A DNA stretch of 53,943 nt from a virus. Below, piece by piece: positions 16,891 to 25,246 of this stretch. The DNA lies in IMG/VR virus record IMGVR_UViG_3300035670_000275, positions 1 to 53,943 of that record; one strand, written 5' to 3'. The notes beneath the pieces are model-generated. The model did not search any database and was not told the DNA's origin. It saw nothing but the letters and a program-made list of their open reading frames with translations. Within the stretch, counting starts at the first letter, position 1, and every line of letters begins with the position of its first letter. The translations under genes were made by a program, and so were the position numbers.

Positions 16891-18799
16891 TTCTCTGCCT
16901 TATAAAATTTTCATAAAAATTAAGTATCCTATACCCTGTATCAAAGTTCTTAGATTTTGATGTTTCTATATCTGAAATATTTAGTAAGTAAGAATCTACA
17001 TAATCTTTGGAAACAACCATCCCCAAATCATCACACGTTTTTAATAAAAGATCAATATAATGGTCGTGAAATGTGAAAATGCAAGTTCTTAAAAGATATG
17101 TTACTTCTACAACCTCATCCGTGTATGGTAGTTTATAATATTTAAACTCCGATATATGTTTTTGTCTTCCGTGAACAATGTCACTTATCTCAGCTACTAA
17201 TTCGCGCATGGCATATACATATTCGTTATTTTCAACTTCCAATATATTTTTATAAAGTTGTTTAAAAAAACAGGATGGCTTTTCTATATTACCGAGTTTA
17301 ATATTCTCGTCAATAAGTTGTGGTAATTTAAAAATATATTCACCGTCTCGATCAGTTGCTTCTTTTTTAGTTTTTATCCAACTTTGTATTACCCAATGAT
17401 TCATAAACATAAACTCAACATAATCATCTTTCGTGTAACCATCAGCTTTAACCACAATTTCAACATCTGATTTATATAATGGGTCTTCTGTTATATGATA
17501 TCTTTTAGTTCTGTCATAATCGTCAAACTGTTGGCTGCCTAAAGATCTAGATTTACTAACAGATAATCTAATAGTTTCTATGTTAAATTTTTTCTTGTAT
17601 TCTGGATCGTATGCTGGAGAGTCTGGGAGTAGCATCCACATGTATCGTTCTAATGTATAACCGTGATCGTATTGAACGTCAACTTCATCATAAAATAGTT
17701 CTCTGGTGTGTCCAGGCAATCCCATAATAAATTCTAAGTCTGCTCTAACCTGATATTGTTTGTAAAGATATTTTGCATATTCAATATCAGAGTCCATTGG
17801 GACATTTTTACGTTTGATGTTAGCTAATACAGTTTCGTCTAAGGATTGCAAACTTATTTTGTATCTCTCAGTTAAGCCAGATCTCGCTAGAGGTTCAAAC
17901 GTCTTCCATTTCTTTTCTGGCGATGATTTAGTCATTCCATATATTTCAACGTATGTTGGTAAATCAAAAATATTTTTCATGTTTTCCAAATACTCTGTTA
18001 CCTCAGCATCTTCTTTATAGATGCCAAGATTAGCGTCTAATATTTGAACATAGTTGATACCAAACAATGGAATTTGATCTAAATCTTCATATACTAGCTC
18101 TTGAGGTTTACGGATAACTTTTCCACCGATGCCTCCACCCCATTCACAGAACACACATTCATATGGGCAACCTCTAGTGAGTTCTAATGGTAGGGTTAAT
18201 CCTAAGTTGTTTTTATCCGCTATTTCTTTACATTTAAAAACAATATCTTCGTTACCTTTAATAATACCACCTGGAAATTTAAACTCGCGTTTGTTTGGAG
18301 TTTTACCGCGACCTGTTCTATATACAGAAAACGATACTTCTTTCCAGTTGATCTTATCACCCTCAACCATCTGGTCAAGCATATCATTTATAAACATTTC
18401 CCCATAACTTGTTGGGTCGCAAATAGCGTCTACGAATCTATGTTTAAAAAACCAATCAATATTATTATGCGTGACGTTTAAATGTGGACCACCAAGAATA
18501 ATAATTCTATTTGGGTTACTTTTCTTTAAATCTTCCGCCAAGGACATGACAGCTATATGATTCCATAAGAAACAAGAAAACGCATAAACATCAGCGTTTT
18601 GATTTTCATAATATTCTAAAATATCATTATAACGCATGTTATCTATATCAAGTAACGGTTCCATCCAAGTTACATTATTTGGATATTTACCATTCTTTGT
18701 ATAATAATTTTTAAAACCAAGCCAATGCACTGGAATGCGCACAACTTCAGTTTTTAAATCTATATTAAGATATGATATTTTGACTTGCTTTGTTGCCAT
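16865..18799 (-). CDS. B12-binding-type radical SAM enzyme
   Basis: A 644-residue protein. The N-terminal 150 residues look like a B12-binding Rossmann domain (VYAFSCFLWNH at 71-81, IILGGPHLN at 100-108). The radical SAM barrel has CPYECVFC with Cys211, Cys215 and Cys218 (C-x3-C-x2-C) binding the 4Fe-4S cluster, followed by a WGGGIGGK segment typical of B12-class enzymes. The last 250 residues are a helical extension I cannot assign. Enzymes of this class methylate or otherwise rearrange unreactive carbons in peptides and natural products. The classic D-x-H-x-x-G cobalamin ligand motif is not apparent, so B12 binding is likely but not certain. It overlaps the upstream SPASM gene by 35 bases. 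Confidence 0.8.
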   Translation of the reverse strand: MATKQVKISYLNIDLKTEVVRIPVHWLGFKNYYTKNGKYPNNVTWMEPLLDIDNMRYNDILEYYENQNADVYAFSCFLWNHIAVMSLAEDLKKSNPNRIIILGGPHLNVTHNNIDWFFKHRFVDAICDPTSYGEMFINDMLDQMVEGDKINWKEVSFSVYRTGRGKTPNKREFKFPGGIIKGNEDIVFKCKEIADKNNLGLTLPLELTRGCPYECVFCEWGGGIGGKVIRKPQELVYEDLDQIPLFGINYVQILDANLGIYKEDAEVTEYLENMKNIFDLPTYVEIYGMTKSSPEKKWKTFEPLARSGLTERYKISLQSLDETVLANIKRKNVPMDSDIEYAKYLYKQYQVRADLEFIMGLPGHTRELFYDEVDVQYDHGYTLERYMWMLLPDSPAYDPEYKKKFNIETIRLSVSKSRSLGSQQFDDYDRTKRYHITEDPLYKSDVEIVVKADGYTKDDYVEFMFMNHWVIQSWIKTKKEATDRDGEYIFKLPQLIDENIKLGNIEKPSCFFKQLYKNILEVENNEYVYAMRELVAEISDIVHGRQKHISEFKYYKLPYTDEVVEVTYLLRTCIFTFHDHYIDLLLKTCDDLGMVVSKDYVDSYLLNISDIETSKSKNFDTGYRILNFYENFIRQRNAKSIEIG

Positions 18800-19817
18800 T
18801 AATAGCCTCGATATAATCTACTTCACTGTTTATTTTCATAATTTGCGAAGAAAGTTTTTTCATTCTAACGCAATGTTCTTCAACCATGTTATTGGTTTTT
18901 AAGTCTTTTATAGTTTTCTTACACCCATTGCATATATTAAACATTTCACACCCAATACATTCTTCTTTCATTGAGTAGAGTTCAACTGCGTTTTGTAATG
19001 GAGTTTCGAACCCACCCTGTTTTACTTCTTTTACAAAGTTGATTGGGTATTCTTTATCATCTCCCATTGCACCGCATGAATAATAATCACCTTCTGGGTT
19101 TAATGCACGGATATGGTCATCACAATCTCTTGCTTGTGGGCAAATATTAGAAATATTTTTTAACCGAGTCATCATCTGCTTGGTATTAAACTCCCAAGGA
19201 TACAACCCTCTATTATATATCTCCACATATGTCTCGTATATTTTACTTAACAGATATGGTTTATCTAACTCACCAGAAGCCATAGCATAGTTCAATTTAC
19301 ACTGAACGTCCATTTTCTTTGCCAGTTCAACGTGTTTAATTGCATGCCTCTCGTTTTCCTCGGATATAACAGCAATAAACCCTGGTCGGTAACCAACACG
19401 TTCTAGGAATAAATCACTAACTGCCCAAAAATCTTTTTCGGTGTAAACCCTTCCGTTTGTTATTAATCTACCAAGCCCATACTGAAAACTTGTAGTCACA
19501 CCAACTCTTGGGTGTTTAAATAATGGAGTCCATAGGTCTGGCTTTTTGTAGAATGCCCAAAGATTTGTTGTAAAACCTATTGTTGTCTTTAGATTATGTT
19601 CATCTAGATAATCAATAATCTTCCAGTAATAATCTGGCTTCATCATCAATGGGTCACCACCATTGACAATAATAGTATTTGTGTTTGGGAATCTTGTGAG
19701 AAAGTCGAAGATATATTGGTGGTCTAATGTAGACGCTTTATCTTCGACTAACTTAGTTGATGAACAGAACGTGCATTTAAAATTACACAGTTCCGTCGGT
19801 TTGATTATCAGTTCCAT
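18765..19817 (-). CDS. Radical SAM/SPASM maturase-like enzyme 2
   Basis: A 350-residue radical SAM protein with CNFKCTFC at Cys11, Cys15 and Cys18, and the GGDP SAM-binding motif at 53-56. It has a Cys-rich C-terminal SPASM-type domain (CPQARDCDDH, then YYSCG, then CIGCEMFNICNGC, then a final Cys) that would hold auxiliary iron-sulfur clusters. SPASM enzymes commonly modify ribosomal peptides, for example with thioether or carbon-carbon crosslinks. It overlaps the unknown gene upstream by 35 bases and the B12-type enzyme downstream by 35 bases, so it is translated within the cassette. The precursor lies 2.5 kb upstream in the same operon. Confidence 0.85.
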   Translation of the reverse strand: MELIIKPTELCNFKCTFCSSTKLVEDKASTLDHQYIFDFLTRFPNTNTIIVNGGDPLMMKPDYYWKIIDYLDEHNLKTTIGFTTNLWAFYKKPDLWTPLFKHPRVGVTTSFQYGLGRLITNGRVYTEKDFWAVSDLFLERVGYRPGFIAVISEENERHAIKHVELAKKMDVQCKLNYAMASGELDKPYLLSKIYETYVEIYNRGLYPWEFNTKQMMTRLKNISNICPQARDCDDHIRALNPEGDYYSCGAMGDDKEYPINFVKEVKQGGFETPLQNAVELYSMKEECIGCEMFNICNGCKKTIKDLKTNNMVEEHCVRMKKLSSQIMKINSEVDYIEAINGNKASQNIIS

Positions 19818-20751
19818 AATTTATCTTAAAAGTTTCCAACCAAGTGGAGTTGTCAATATTAATATACAAATCTCTAATTAAAAGAGGGTTAATGGAATCA
19901 TAGTTTTTTGGTGTTGGAAAACCTTGAGATATTTGTTTGGCTATTTTCTTTGAAGTATCTTTATTCAAAAGAAAATTCTTCAAAGACTCTCTACTAGTAT
20001 TATCTGGAATTGTAATGACGTTGGTTATTTCATCATTTTTACGAGATATAAATGTCAAAGAAGAAACCTGATTTATTTCTGAAAAAGGATTATCTGAATC
20101 TAATATATTATTTACATTATCTTTCAAATACTGTTCATCCTGAAACTTATCAGTTATATCACCATCAATAAACAATGGTAACAGATTCCATGCTTCCACT
20201 TCAGATAAATGATTTTTCTTAGTTGGTTTAAAAAACTTAGTAAAGCGATCTAAACAATAATCTAAGAAACTATCATCGCCTAAGAAATAATTAACAATAG
20301 CAAGTTCAATTCTAACTTCGCATGTTTTAGCAAATTCAGAAAAAGTTGTTGTTAGTTTTAATTTCTCTGGTAACTTATATTCTTTAAAAAGAAAAATGCT
20401 GTTATCTAAAACTGGAGTAATTCTAAAATTATGTTTATCTCTGTCGTAATCATATAACTTTTGCAAACCTTCTTTGCTTAGCAAAGCACCAAAGAAATAT
20501 GAATATATCTTTTGAAAACTCACATCATCCGCATAAATTATAACTTTCTGACCAGCAAGGTTCTCGTGAATATCAATAAACAGTTGTTCAATTTTTGCAG
20601 GGGTGATTGAAGAGAAGTTTTTGTACACATCAAAAGAAAATTGGAAAAAAGATTCCTCAGAGTAATCAAAATCTCCAACCCATACATGTTTAGAAACTTC
20701 ATCAATAGTTTCAGGAATAGCTAAAAAACAATTATCGAAAAGATAAATCAT
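19783..20751 (-). CDS. Unknown cassette protein, paralog of the upstream gene
   Basis: A 322-residue protein I do not recognise. It begins MIYLFDNCFLAIP and later has KVIIYADDVSFQKIYSYFF (residues about 70-88). Both segments match the upstream protein (MFHLFNSCYLSP and KFVIYADPEHMVNIYSRF), so the two share an N-terminal domain of about 100 residues; the remainders have diverged. The N-terminal Cys8 is conserved between them. It has no signal peptide or membrane segment and is rich in Phe, Asp, Lys and Asn. The position between maturase genes suggests a role in substrate recognition or as a partner of the radical SAM enzymes, but nothing in the sequence proves this. Confidence 0.65.
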   Translation of the reverse strand: MIYLFDNCFLAIPETIDEVSKHVWVGDFDYSEESFFQFSFDVYKNFSSITPAKIEQLFIDIHENLAGQKVIIYADDVSFQKIYSYFFGALLSKEGLQKLYDYDRDKHNFRITPVLDNSIFLFKEYKLPEKLKLTTTFSEFAKTCEVRIELAIVNYFLGDDSFLDYCLDRFTKFFKPTKKNHLSEVEAWNLLPLFIDGDITDKFQDEQYLKDNVNNILDSDNPFSEINQVSSLTFISRKNDEITNVITIPDNTSRESLKNFLLNKDTSKKIAKQISQGFPTPKNYDSINPLLIRDLYINIDNSTWLETFKINYGTDNQTDGTV

Positions 20752-21620
20752 GCTAATATCTCCAAATAATCGACAACCGTTTTATCTAAACCCATCCCCC
20801 ATTTTATGATTAATGGGTCATATTTGTCTTTATATGTTAGCGGTGTAAACAATAATAAGAAACCAGGATTGTCAATTAGTATGTTTACGTTTTTAGTTTT
20901 ATAATAATTGTATATCATTGGGTCTGCTGGGATATAAACATCTTTTCTTAAATGTAGATACAACTCAGCCATATTTTCTATTGTATTTTTATTATAGAAT
21001 TTATTATCTGTCACCCATCCAGTATAACCTTCAGCTACAATATGTTTCATTCTACCGAAATTAAAATACTCATATACATAAGAATCAACAACTGATCTAA
21101 TTTGAGAATAATCTTTTTTGACTATTCTCCATTCAATACCAGAATGTTTTTTAACCCACTGTTTGTCAATGTCAAAACCTTTTAAATCCGATGGCATGGT
21201 TTTAACTTGCTGAAAAGCATTAATAAAACCTCTGATGATTTCTTTGACACCTTCGTGTTTTAGAGTGTTGTATTTTATGATTAATTTAGCTGCAGCAAGC
21301 CTCATTAGCTGAATATAATATTTTTCATTAATATTACTGACTTGAGTTTTAATAAACCTAGAATAGATATTTACCATGTGTTCTGGGTCAGCGTATATCA
21401 CAAACTTCTCTTTATTATTTAGAGAAGGGAAGAATAAATCATCGTTGATAAACTTTTCAGAAGTCTCATATCTGCCGATTAACTCAGCATGTTCTTTATT
21501 TGAATTATAAAAACATGTACCACCATAAGAATGGTAATTTGAACCAACTACTACAAAATTTGAAGAAGGTTCAAATAAAACATCAGGTGATAGGTAGCAT
21601 GAATTAAACAGATGAAACAT
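20748..21620 (-). CDS. Unknown cassette protein, paralog of the downstream gene
   Basis: A 290-residue protein of unknown family. Its N-terminal MFHLFNSCYLSP and KFVIYADPEHMVNIYSRF blocks are shared with the next gene, including the N-terminal Cys8. The C-terminal half contains YIPADPMIYNYYKTKNVNI and LLFTPLTYKDKYDP segments without a family I can name. It overlaps the next gene by 4 bases (ATGA) and the previous one by 17. It may form a heterodimer with its paralog. Low GC and high Lys/Asn/Tyr content set it apart from the structural genes outside the cassette. Confidence 0.65.
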   Translation of the reverse strand: MFHLFNSCYLSPDVLFEPSSNFVVVGSNYHSYGGTCFYNSNKEHAELIGRYETSEKFINDDLFFPSLNNKEKFVIYADPEHMVNIYSRFIKTQVSNINEKYYIQLMRLAAAKLIIKYNTLKHEGVKEIIRGFINAFQQVKTMPSDLKGFDIDKQWVKKHSGIEWRIVKKDYSQIRSVVDSYVYEYFNFGRMKHIVAEGYTGWVTDNKFYNKNTIENMAELYLHLRKDVYIPADPMIYNYYKTKNVNILIDNPGFLLLFTPLTYKDKYDPLIIKWGMGLDKTVVDYLEILA

Positions 21621-22362
21621 TAGATGCCTCTTTTTCTAAATCTGACAGTTGGTATGGAGTCAAAAACTCATCCAATATAAGATCTAAGATTGGGAAAATT
21701 AAACAATCATTATTTAAGTAGTTTAACAAAATGTTACCAGAATAAATTGGTTTATCATAGTAGTATTCATAATATAATAAATCATCAAAATTTGGAATTG
21801 ATGCTAAGTAATTCTCGTTAAACACTGGGTCTTGAAATAGATTAACCCAAGTCTTACCAACTGCAGTTGATTCTTTAACAATATTCGGAGTTATGTAATC
21901 ACCCAATTCTTGCTTATAACGGTTAATGTTCTTAATGGCATATAGAATAACCCCATCAATAATACCTTCAAGATCTTTAAAAAGCTGAACATCTTTTTGA
22001 ATCAATAGATCAATTTCATTATCTTTGATAATCTGATCGGAGAAGAATACACCTTCAGTTTCGTTCACTAACTCTAAATCATACATTTTGATTCTGAAAA
22101 GAATCTTGATAATGCTTCTTCTAAACTGAACGAGATCTAATGTTGTCTGACTCTTAATATACTCAATTAAAAGTTCACACCTTTCTTCAAATGAAACACC
22201 TTCTAGATTAATTTGAAAATCTAATTTTTTCAAATTACTCAAATACAGTAAAAAGTGCTTCCCTTTTAGTTTACTATTTTTATAATCTATTTCAATGATA
22301 TAATGATTTTCATCCGTGATGAATCTCTTTAATGTATCAACGTCAAATGGTATAGCGTGCAT
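21604..22362 (-). CDS. Unknown cassette protein directly after the precursor
   Basis: A 252-residue protein starting MHAIPFDVDTLKRF. I chose the ATG at 22362 because it shares one base with the precursor stop (TAATG). A reading from 22404 would be the out-of-frame shadow of the repeat-coding DNA. The protein is mainly helical by composition, rich in Leu, Ile, Asp and Tyr, with a DDLLYYEYYYDKPIYSGN segment near residues 205-222. I recognise no domain. The tight coupling to the precursor gene suggests a job in the same pathway, such as binding or protecting the precursor. That is inference. Confidence 0.65.
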   Translation of the reverse strand: MHAIPFDVDTLKRFITDENHYIIEIDYKNSKLKGKHFLLYLSNLKKLDFQINLEGVSFEERCELLIEYIKSQTTLDLVQFRRSIIKILFRIKMYDLELVNETEGVFFSDQIIKDNEIDLLIQKDVQLFKDLEGIIDGVILYAIKNINRYKQELGDYITPNIVKESTAVGKTWVNLFQDPVFNENYLASIPNFDDLLYYEYYYDKPIYSGNILLNYLNNDCLIFPILDLILDEFLTPYQLSDLEKEASNVSSV

Positions 22363-22946
22363 TAAATGCTCCCATGGCAAGAAGAATGACAAGAAGAATG
22401 GCAATAACGCTCTTGAAAATCCAAAGTAGCATTTCTATTGGTGGAGATTGCTGTGGATAAAGCTGCAACGAAAGCATCTAGGTCTGCAGCAGATATGGTA
22501 TTATTACCTGAAATTGTTGGAGCGGTCACAGCATTCATAGATACTGAATATGTCGCTTGTTTTAGATTTGTCACGTTTGTTGTATCATAGAATGGCGTTG
22601 TAGCAATAGTTCCGTTTGTATTAAAAAACTTTCTTAGCCTAGCTTTTCTGACCTTTGACAGAGTGACAGCATATGCTCTGAATTGAGTTATAATGGTAGA
22701 AGCTGTGACGTTTGTGTCAGTAATAGCAGCTGCAAAATCTGTTGTTAAACCAGTGGCAGTACCTTCTACTGGGAATGTTCCTGTGACATTCCCATAGTTG
22801 TTCCAATAATAAGTCCTACCAGTTTGTGCGTTTTGGAATGGGTGAGTTGTTGTTGACCATACAATTCCAGCATTGTATGTGTCCCTAATACTGTCCATCT
22901 GAGCAGTAATAGATGCCTTTGTAATATCACTTCCAGCTGTTGTCAT
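22362..22946 (-). CDS. Putative modified-peptide precursor with Cys-His-Ser C-terminal repeats
   Basis: A 194-residue protein. Residues 1-178 are Thr/Ala/Asn-rich without an obvious family, similar in composition to virion fibre proteins. Residues 182-193 form three tandem four-residue units, C-H-S-S, C-H-S-S and C-H-G-S, ending with Ile194. Each unit contains a His-x-Ser triplet after a Cys. A short repetitive Cys/His/Ser tail, with a radical SAM/SPASM gene overlapping directly upstream (ATGA), is the signature of a RiPP precursor with a C-terminal core. It resembles in idea the His-Xaa-Ser repeat systems. It differs from short leader peptides in having a long N-terminal domain, which may be structural. 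Modification is inferred, not shown. Confidence 0.7.
   Translation of the reverse strand: MTTAGSDITKASITAQMDSIRDTYNAGIVWSTTTHPFQNAQTGRTYYWNNYGNVTGTFPVEGTATGLTTDFAAAITDTNVTASTIITQFRAYAVTLSKVRKARLRKFFNTNGTIATTPFYDTTNVTNLKQATYSVSMNAVTAPTISGNNTISAADLDAFVAALSTAISTNRNATLDFQERYCHSSCHSSCHGSI
22368..22403 (-). repeat. Three 12-base tandem units coding C-H-x-S
   Basis: The last codons of the precursor read TGCCATTCTTCT, TGTCATTCTTCT and TGCCATGGGAGC on the minus strand. The first two differ at one base and the third diverges in its second half. The arrangement suggests growth by unit duplication. Confidence 0.85.
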
Positions 22947-24007
22947 TTGTTAACCTTTATATACCTTAGTAATTTTTTAGGAGACGGGCAAATATCACCT
23001 TGCCATTCTAGTTGATGGCAATCGCTATTACAATTCTCAAAAACATCACATTCAAAACACCTATGATCCCTTGCTATCTCGCAACTTATATTATTTAGTC
23101 TTTTCGGTGAAGTTAATAATTTACTAATATCCATTGAGATATCGCCGAAGGAGTTATCTACTGCAGAGTTGGGGCAACCAGAGATGCTACCATCCGCATT
23201 AATTGTAAAGATCTTCTGTTCGCAATCCCTACATCTTATGCCACCATGAACCCCATACAGGCTTGCTTCTTTGATATTATTTATTAAAACGTCGTTATAT
23301 TCTGGTTTAATAGTCTCATACAACTTATATAAGTTGAAGAGCCATTCAGAAACTTCAGCGTTTGTTGGAAATATCTCTGTATTTTTTATAGCATTCCCAC
23401 CAGCAGTTAGACGTTCAAATTGTACATGATTAACCCCTAGAGTATTCAACCACTCCACTAGTTCTAGTTGGTTCATTTCTATGATATTTCTATTTAAAGA
23501 TATATTCAATGTTATATTACAACCTTCTCCAACTAACGTGGCCAGATTTTTCCTCCACAACGATTCTTGTTTTTGATTTTCAAATCTAATATCTTTGTCC
23601 CAACTTGTACAGAAACCATTCTTTAGGACTGTTTTGAAGAAACTAATGTGTTCATCAGTTAGAGTATAAACGAGGTTAGTTGAACACGACCACGATATAT
23701 TTTTCCAAAGCGGGGATACTCTTTCCCAAACATATATCATATCTTCAATTGGAGCAAGGAATGGTTCTCCACCGTGAAATATTATTGAACCACCCTGAAA
23801 AGATGGAAAATCCTCATAAAGTCTGTGAAACCACTCCACAGTTTTATGAGGATCGAAATATATCTTCTTACCGTTAATTCCGTTTGTAAAGCAGTGCTTA
23901 CAATTTAACTGACATGTTTCAGTTGTTTTAAGATAAACTACTAATTCTTTTGGTGCAAAACTGGAAGATAATTTATTTTTGTAAAAAAATACTGGTGATT
24001 CTTTCAT
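22943..24007 (-). CDS. Radical SAM/SPASM maturase-like enzyme 1
   Basis: A 354-residue enzyme. CQLNCKHC supplies Cys32, Cys36 and Cys39 for the SAM-binding cluster, and FHGGEP (77-82) is the SAM-contacting motif. The C-terminal half has CRDCEQKIF, then a GCPNSA segment, and finally CFECDVFENCNSDC with a late Cys. This is a SPASM/twitch-like set of cysteines for auxiliary clusters. Such enzymes usually modify a peptide encoded next door. Here the stop overlaps the start of the Cys/His/Ser-tailed gene (ATGA), the best possible partner. It is the first gene of the cassette, 21 bases after the G2-like fibre gene. No clear ribosome binding site is seen. Confidence 0.88.
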   Translation of the reverse strand: MKESPVFFYKNKLSSSFAPKELVVYLKTTETCQLNCKHCFTNGINGKKIYFDPHKTVEWFHRLYEDFPSFQGGSIIFHGGEPFLAPIEDMIYVWERVSPLWKNISWSCSTNLVYTLTDEHISFFKTVLKNGFCTSWDKDIRFENQKQESLWRKNLATLVGEGCNITLNISLNRNIIEMNQLELVEWLNTLGVNHVQFERLTAGGNAIKNTEIFPTNAEVSEWLFNLYKLYETIKPEYNDVLINNIKEASLYGVHGGIRCRDCEQKIFTINADGSISGCPNSAVDNSFGDISMDISKLLTSPKRLNNISCEIARDHRCFECDVFENCNSDCHQLEWQGDICPSPKKLLRYIKVNK

Positions 24008-24028
24008 AATATAGTTTTTTCATAACAA

Positions 24029-25246
24029 TTAAAGAATAACGCACTCTACAAGTTTTAAACCTTCTTTCAAGTTTGTCTCAAGAGCAATACCAAAAGAGTT
24101 AGTTGTATCTCCAGCGATACCATGACCGCCATCATCGCAAATTAATGGTTGACCCTTTCTAATTGGTCCAACAACTTTAACTGGCACACGACCACGCAAT
24201 GCGATAGCTTGACCATCAGCTTCATCGTTCATAATGAATGCTGGGTTTGTAGAAACAACACCTAGGACACGTTGGTTCGTTGTGTGGCTGAGAGTAGCTT
24301 CTGCTGCAGTATCATCAGTTGATACCACAACTACTGTTCCAGGAGAATACTCATTATCTGTTGTATATTTTTCTGCCAAGTCAGCGTATCTAGCAGAAGT
24401 TGAAGTACCATATATTACAGCAAATCTATTAGTTGATTGACCAATATCGCCAGTACCATTAGTTCCAGATTTTTGAATAGATGAAACAGTTGGGTTTGTA
24501 ACAAGAGCAATTGTTGGGTTTCCAGCAGTACCATCAGCGTTTGTTATTGTGATGGAGTTGCCAGCTGCAACCGAGCGAACTGCTACTGTGTTATCAGTTT
24601 TTCTAACAACAATACCGTTGCCAGAAGAACCAGAAACGTTGGCTAGAATAGCGGAATATGCTTGGATGTCTGTACCAATTCTTAGACCTAATTTATCCCT
24701 AGCATCAAACGCTGTTGAAGCACCAGTACCACCATCAGCAATTGCTAAATCAGTAATACCCGTGATTGAACCGCCAGTAATATCAACTAAATCTGATTGC
24801 TGTGTTGAAATAGTACCAAGACCAAGGTTTGTTCTTGCGTTAGACGCTGTTACCGCACCAGTGCCACCGTGTTCAATTTGAACAACACCGTTAACGTTAG
24901 AAGCGTTACCAGTAACAGTTCCTGTTAAGTTACCAACAACGTTACCTAGAACATCACCAATGTGTTGTCCGTAAAATCTAACTGAATATAAATCGCCGAG
25001 ACCATCTCTAACAGCTACTGTGTCTGGCAAAGAATTGATACTTGGGTAATTGCCATGAACTTTATCTGCATCTAATGTAGAACCGCTGCCTCCGTGACCA
25101 TCTAATAGTTGAAGAATATTGGTGAAGTTGAATGCGACTGAATCTAGTTTTGTTCCAACTTCTCTATTGATATTATCGAAGTTTTGATCAACTTCTTCAA
25201 TTGTTAGTGGGCGTTCTTTATCAAGTCTTAAGTTAATAGCTGCCAT
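24029..25246 (-). CDS. Tail fibre with G2-like autoprocessing C-terminal domain
   Basis: A 405-residue fibre protein. It begins with an [16 protein letters not shown] attachment-type helix (12-27) and continues with GG-T-G-A-x-T-A-x-x-A-R-x-x-L-G-L repeats common in fibre shafts. The C-terminal region from about residue 285 ([20 protein letters not shown], then [11 protein letters not shown]-type strands) resembles the G2-type intramolecular chaperone/autoprotease domains of phage fibres. This assignment is moderate. The gene overlaps the small protein upstream by 14 bases. It lies directly before the modification cassette, as the S74 fibre lies directly after it. Confidence 0.75.
   Translation of the reverse strand: MAAINLRLDKERPLTIEEVDQNFDNINREVGTKLDSVAFNFTNILQLLDGHGGSGSTLDADKVHGNYPSINSLPDTVAVRDGLGDLYSVRFYGQHIGDVLGNVVGNLTGTVTGNASNVNGVVQIEHGGTGAVTASNARTNLGLGTISTQQSDLVDITGGSITGITDLAIADGGTGASTAFDARDKLGLRIGTDIQAYSAILANVSGSSGNGIVVRKTDNTVAVRSVAAGNSITITNADGTAGNPTIALVTNPTVSSIQKSGTNGTGDIGQSTNRFAVIYGTSTSARYADLAEKYTTDNEYSPGTVVVVSTDDTAAEATLSHTTNQRVLGVVSTNPAFIMNDEADGQAIALRGRVPVKVVGPIRKGQPLICDDGGHGIAGDTTNSFGIALETNLKEGLKLVECVIL

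Noticed and set aside
22362-22404. Longer start for the 252-residue cassette protein
   Set aside because: The extra 14 residues are the out-of-frame reading of the precursor tail repeats; the ATG at 22362 couples to the precursor stop.
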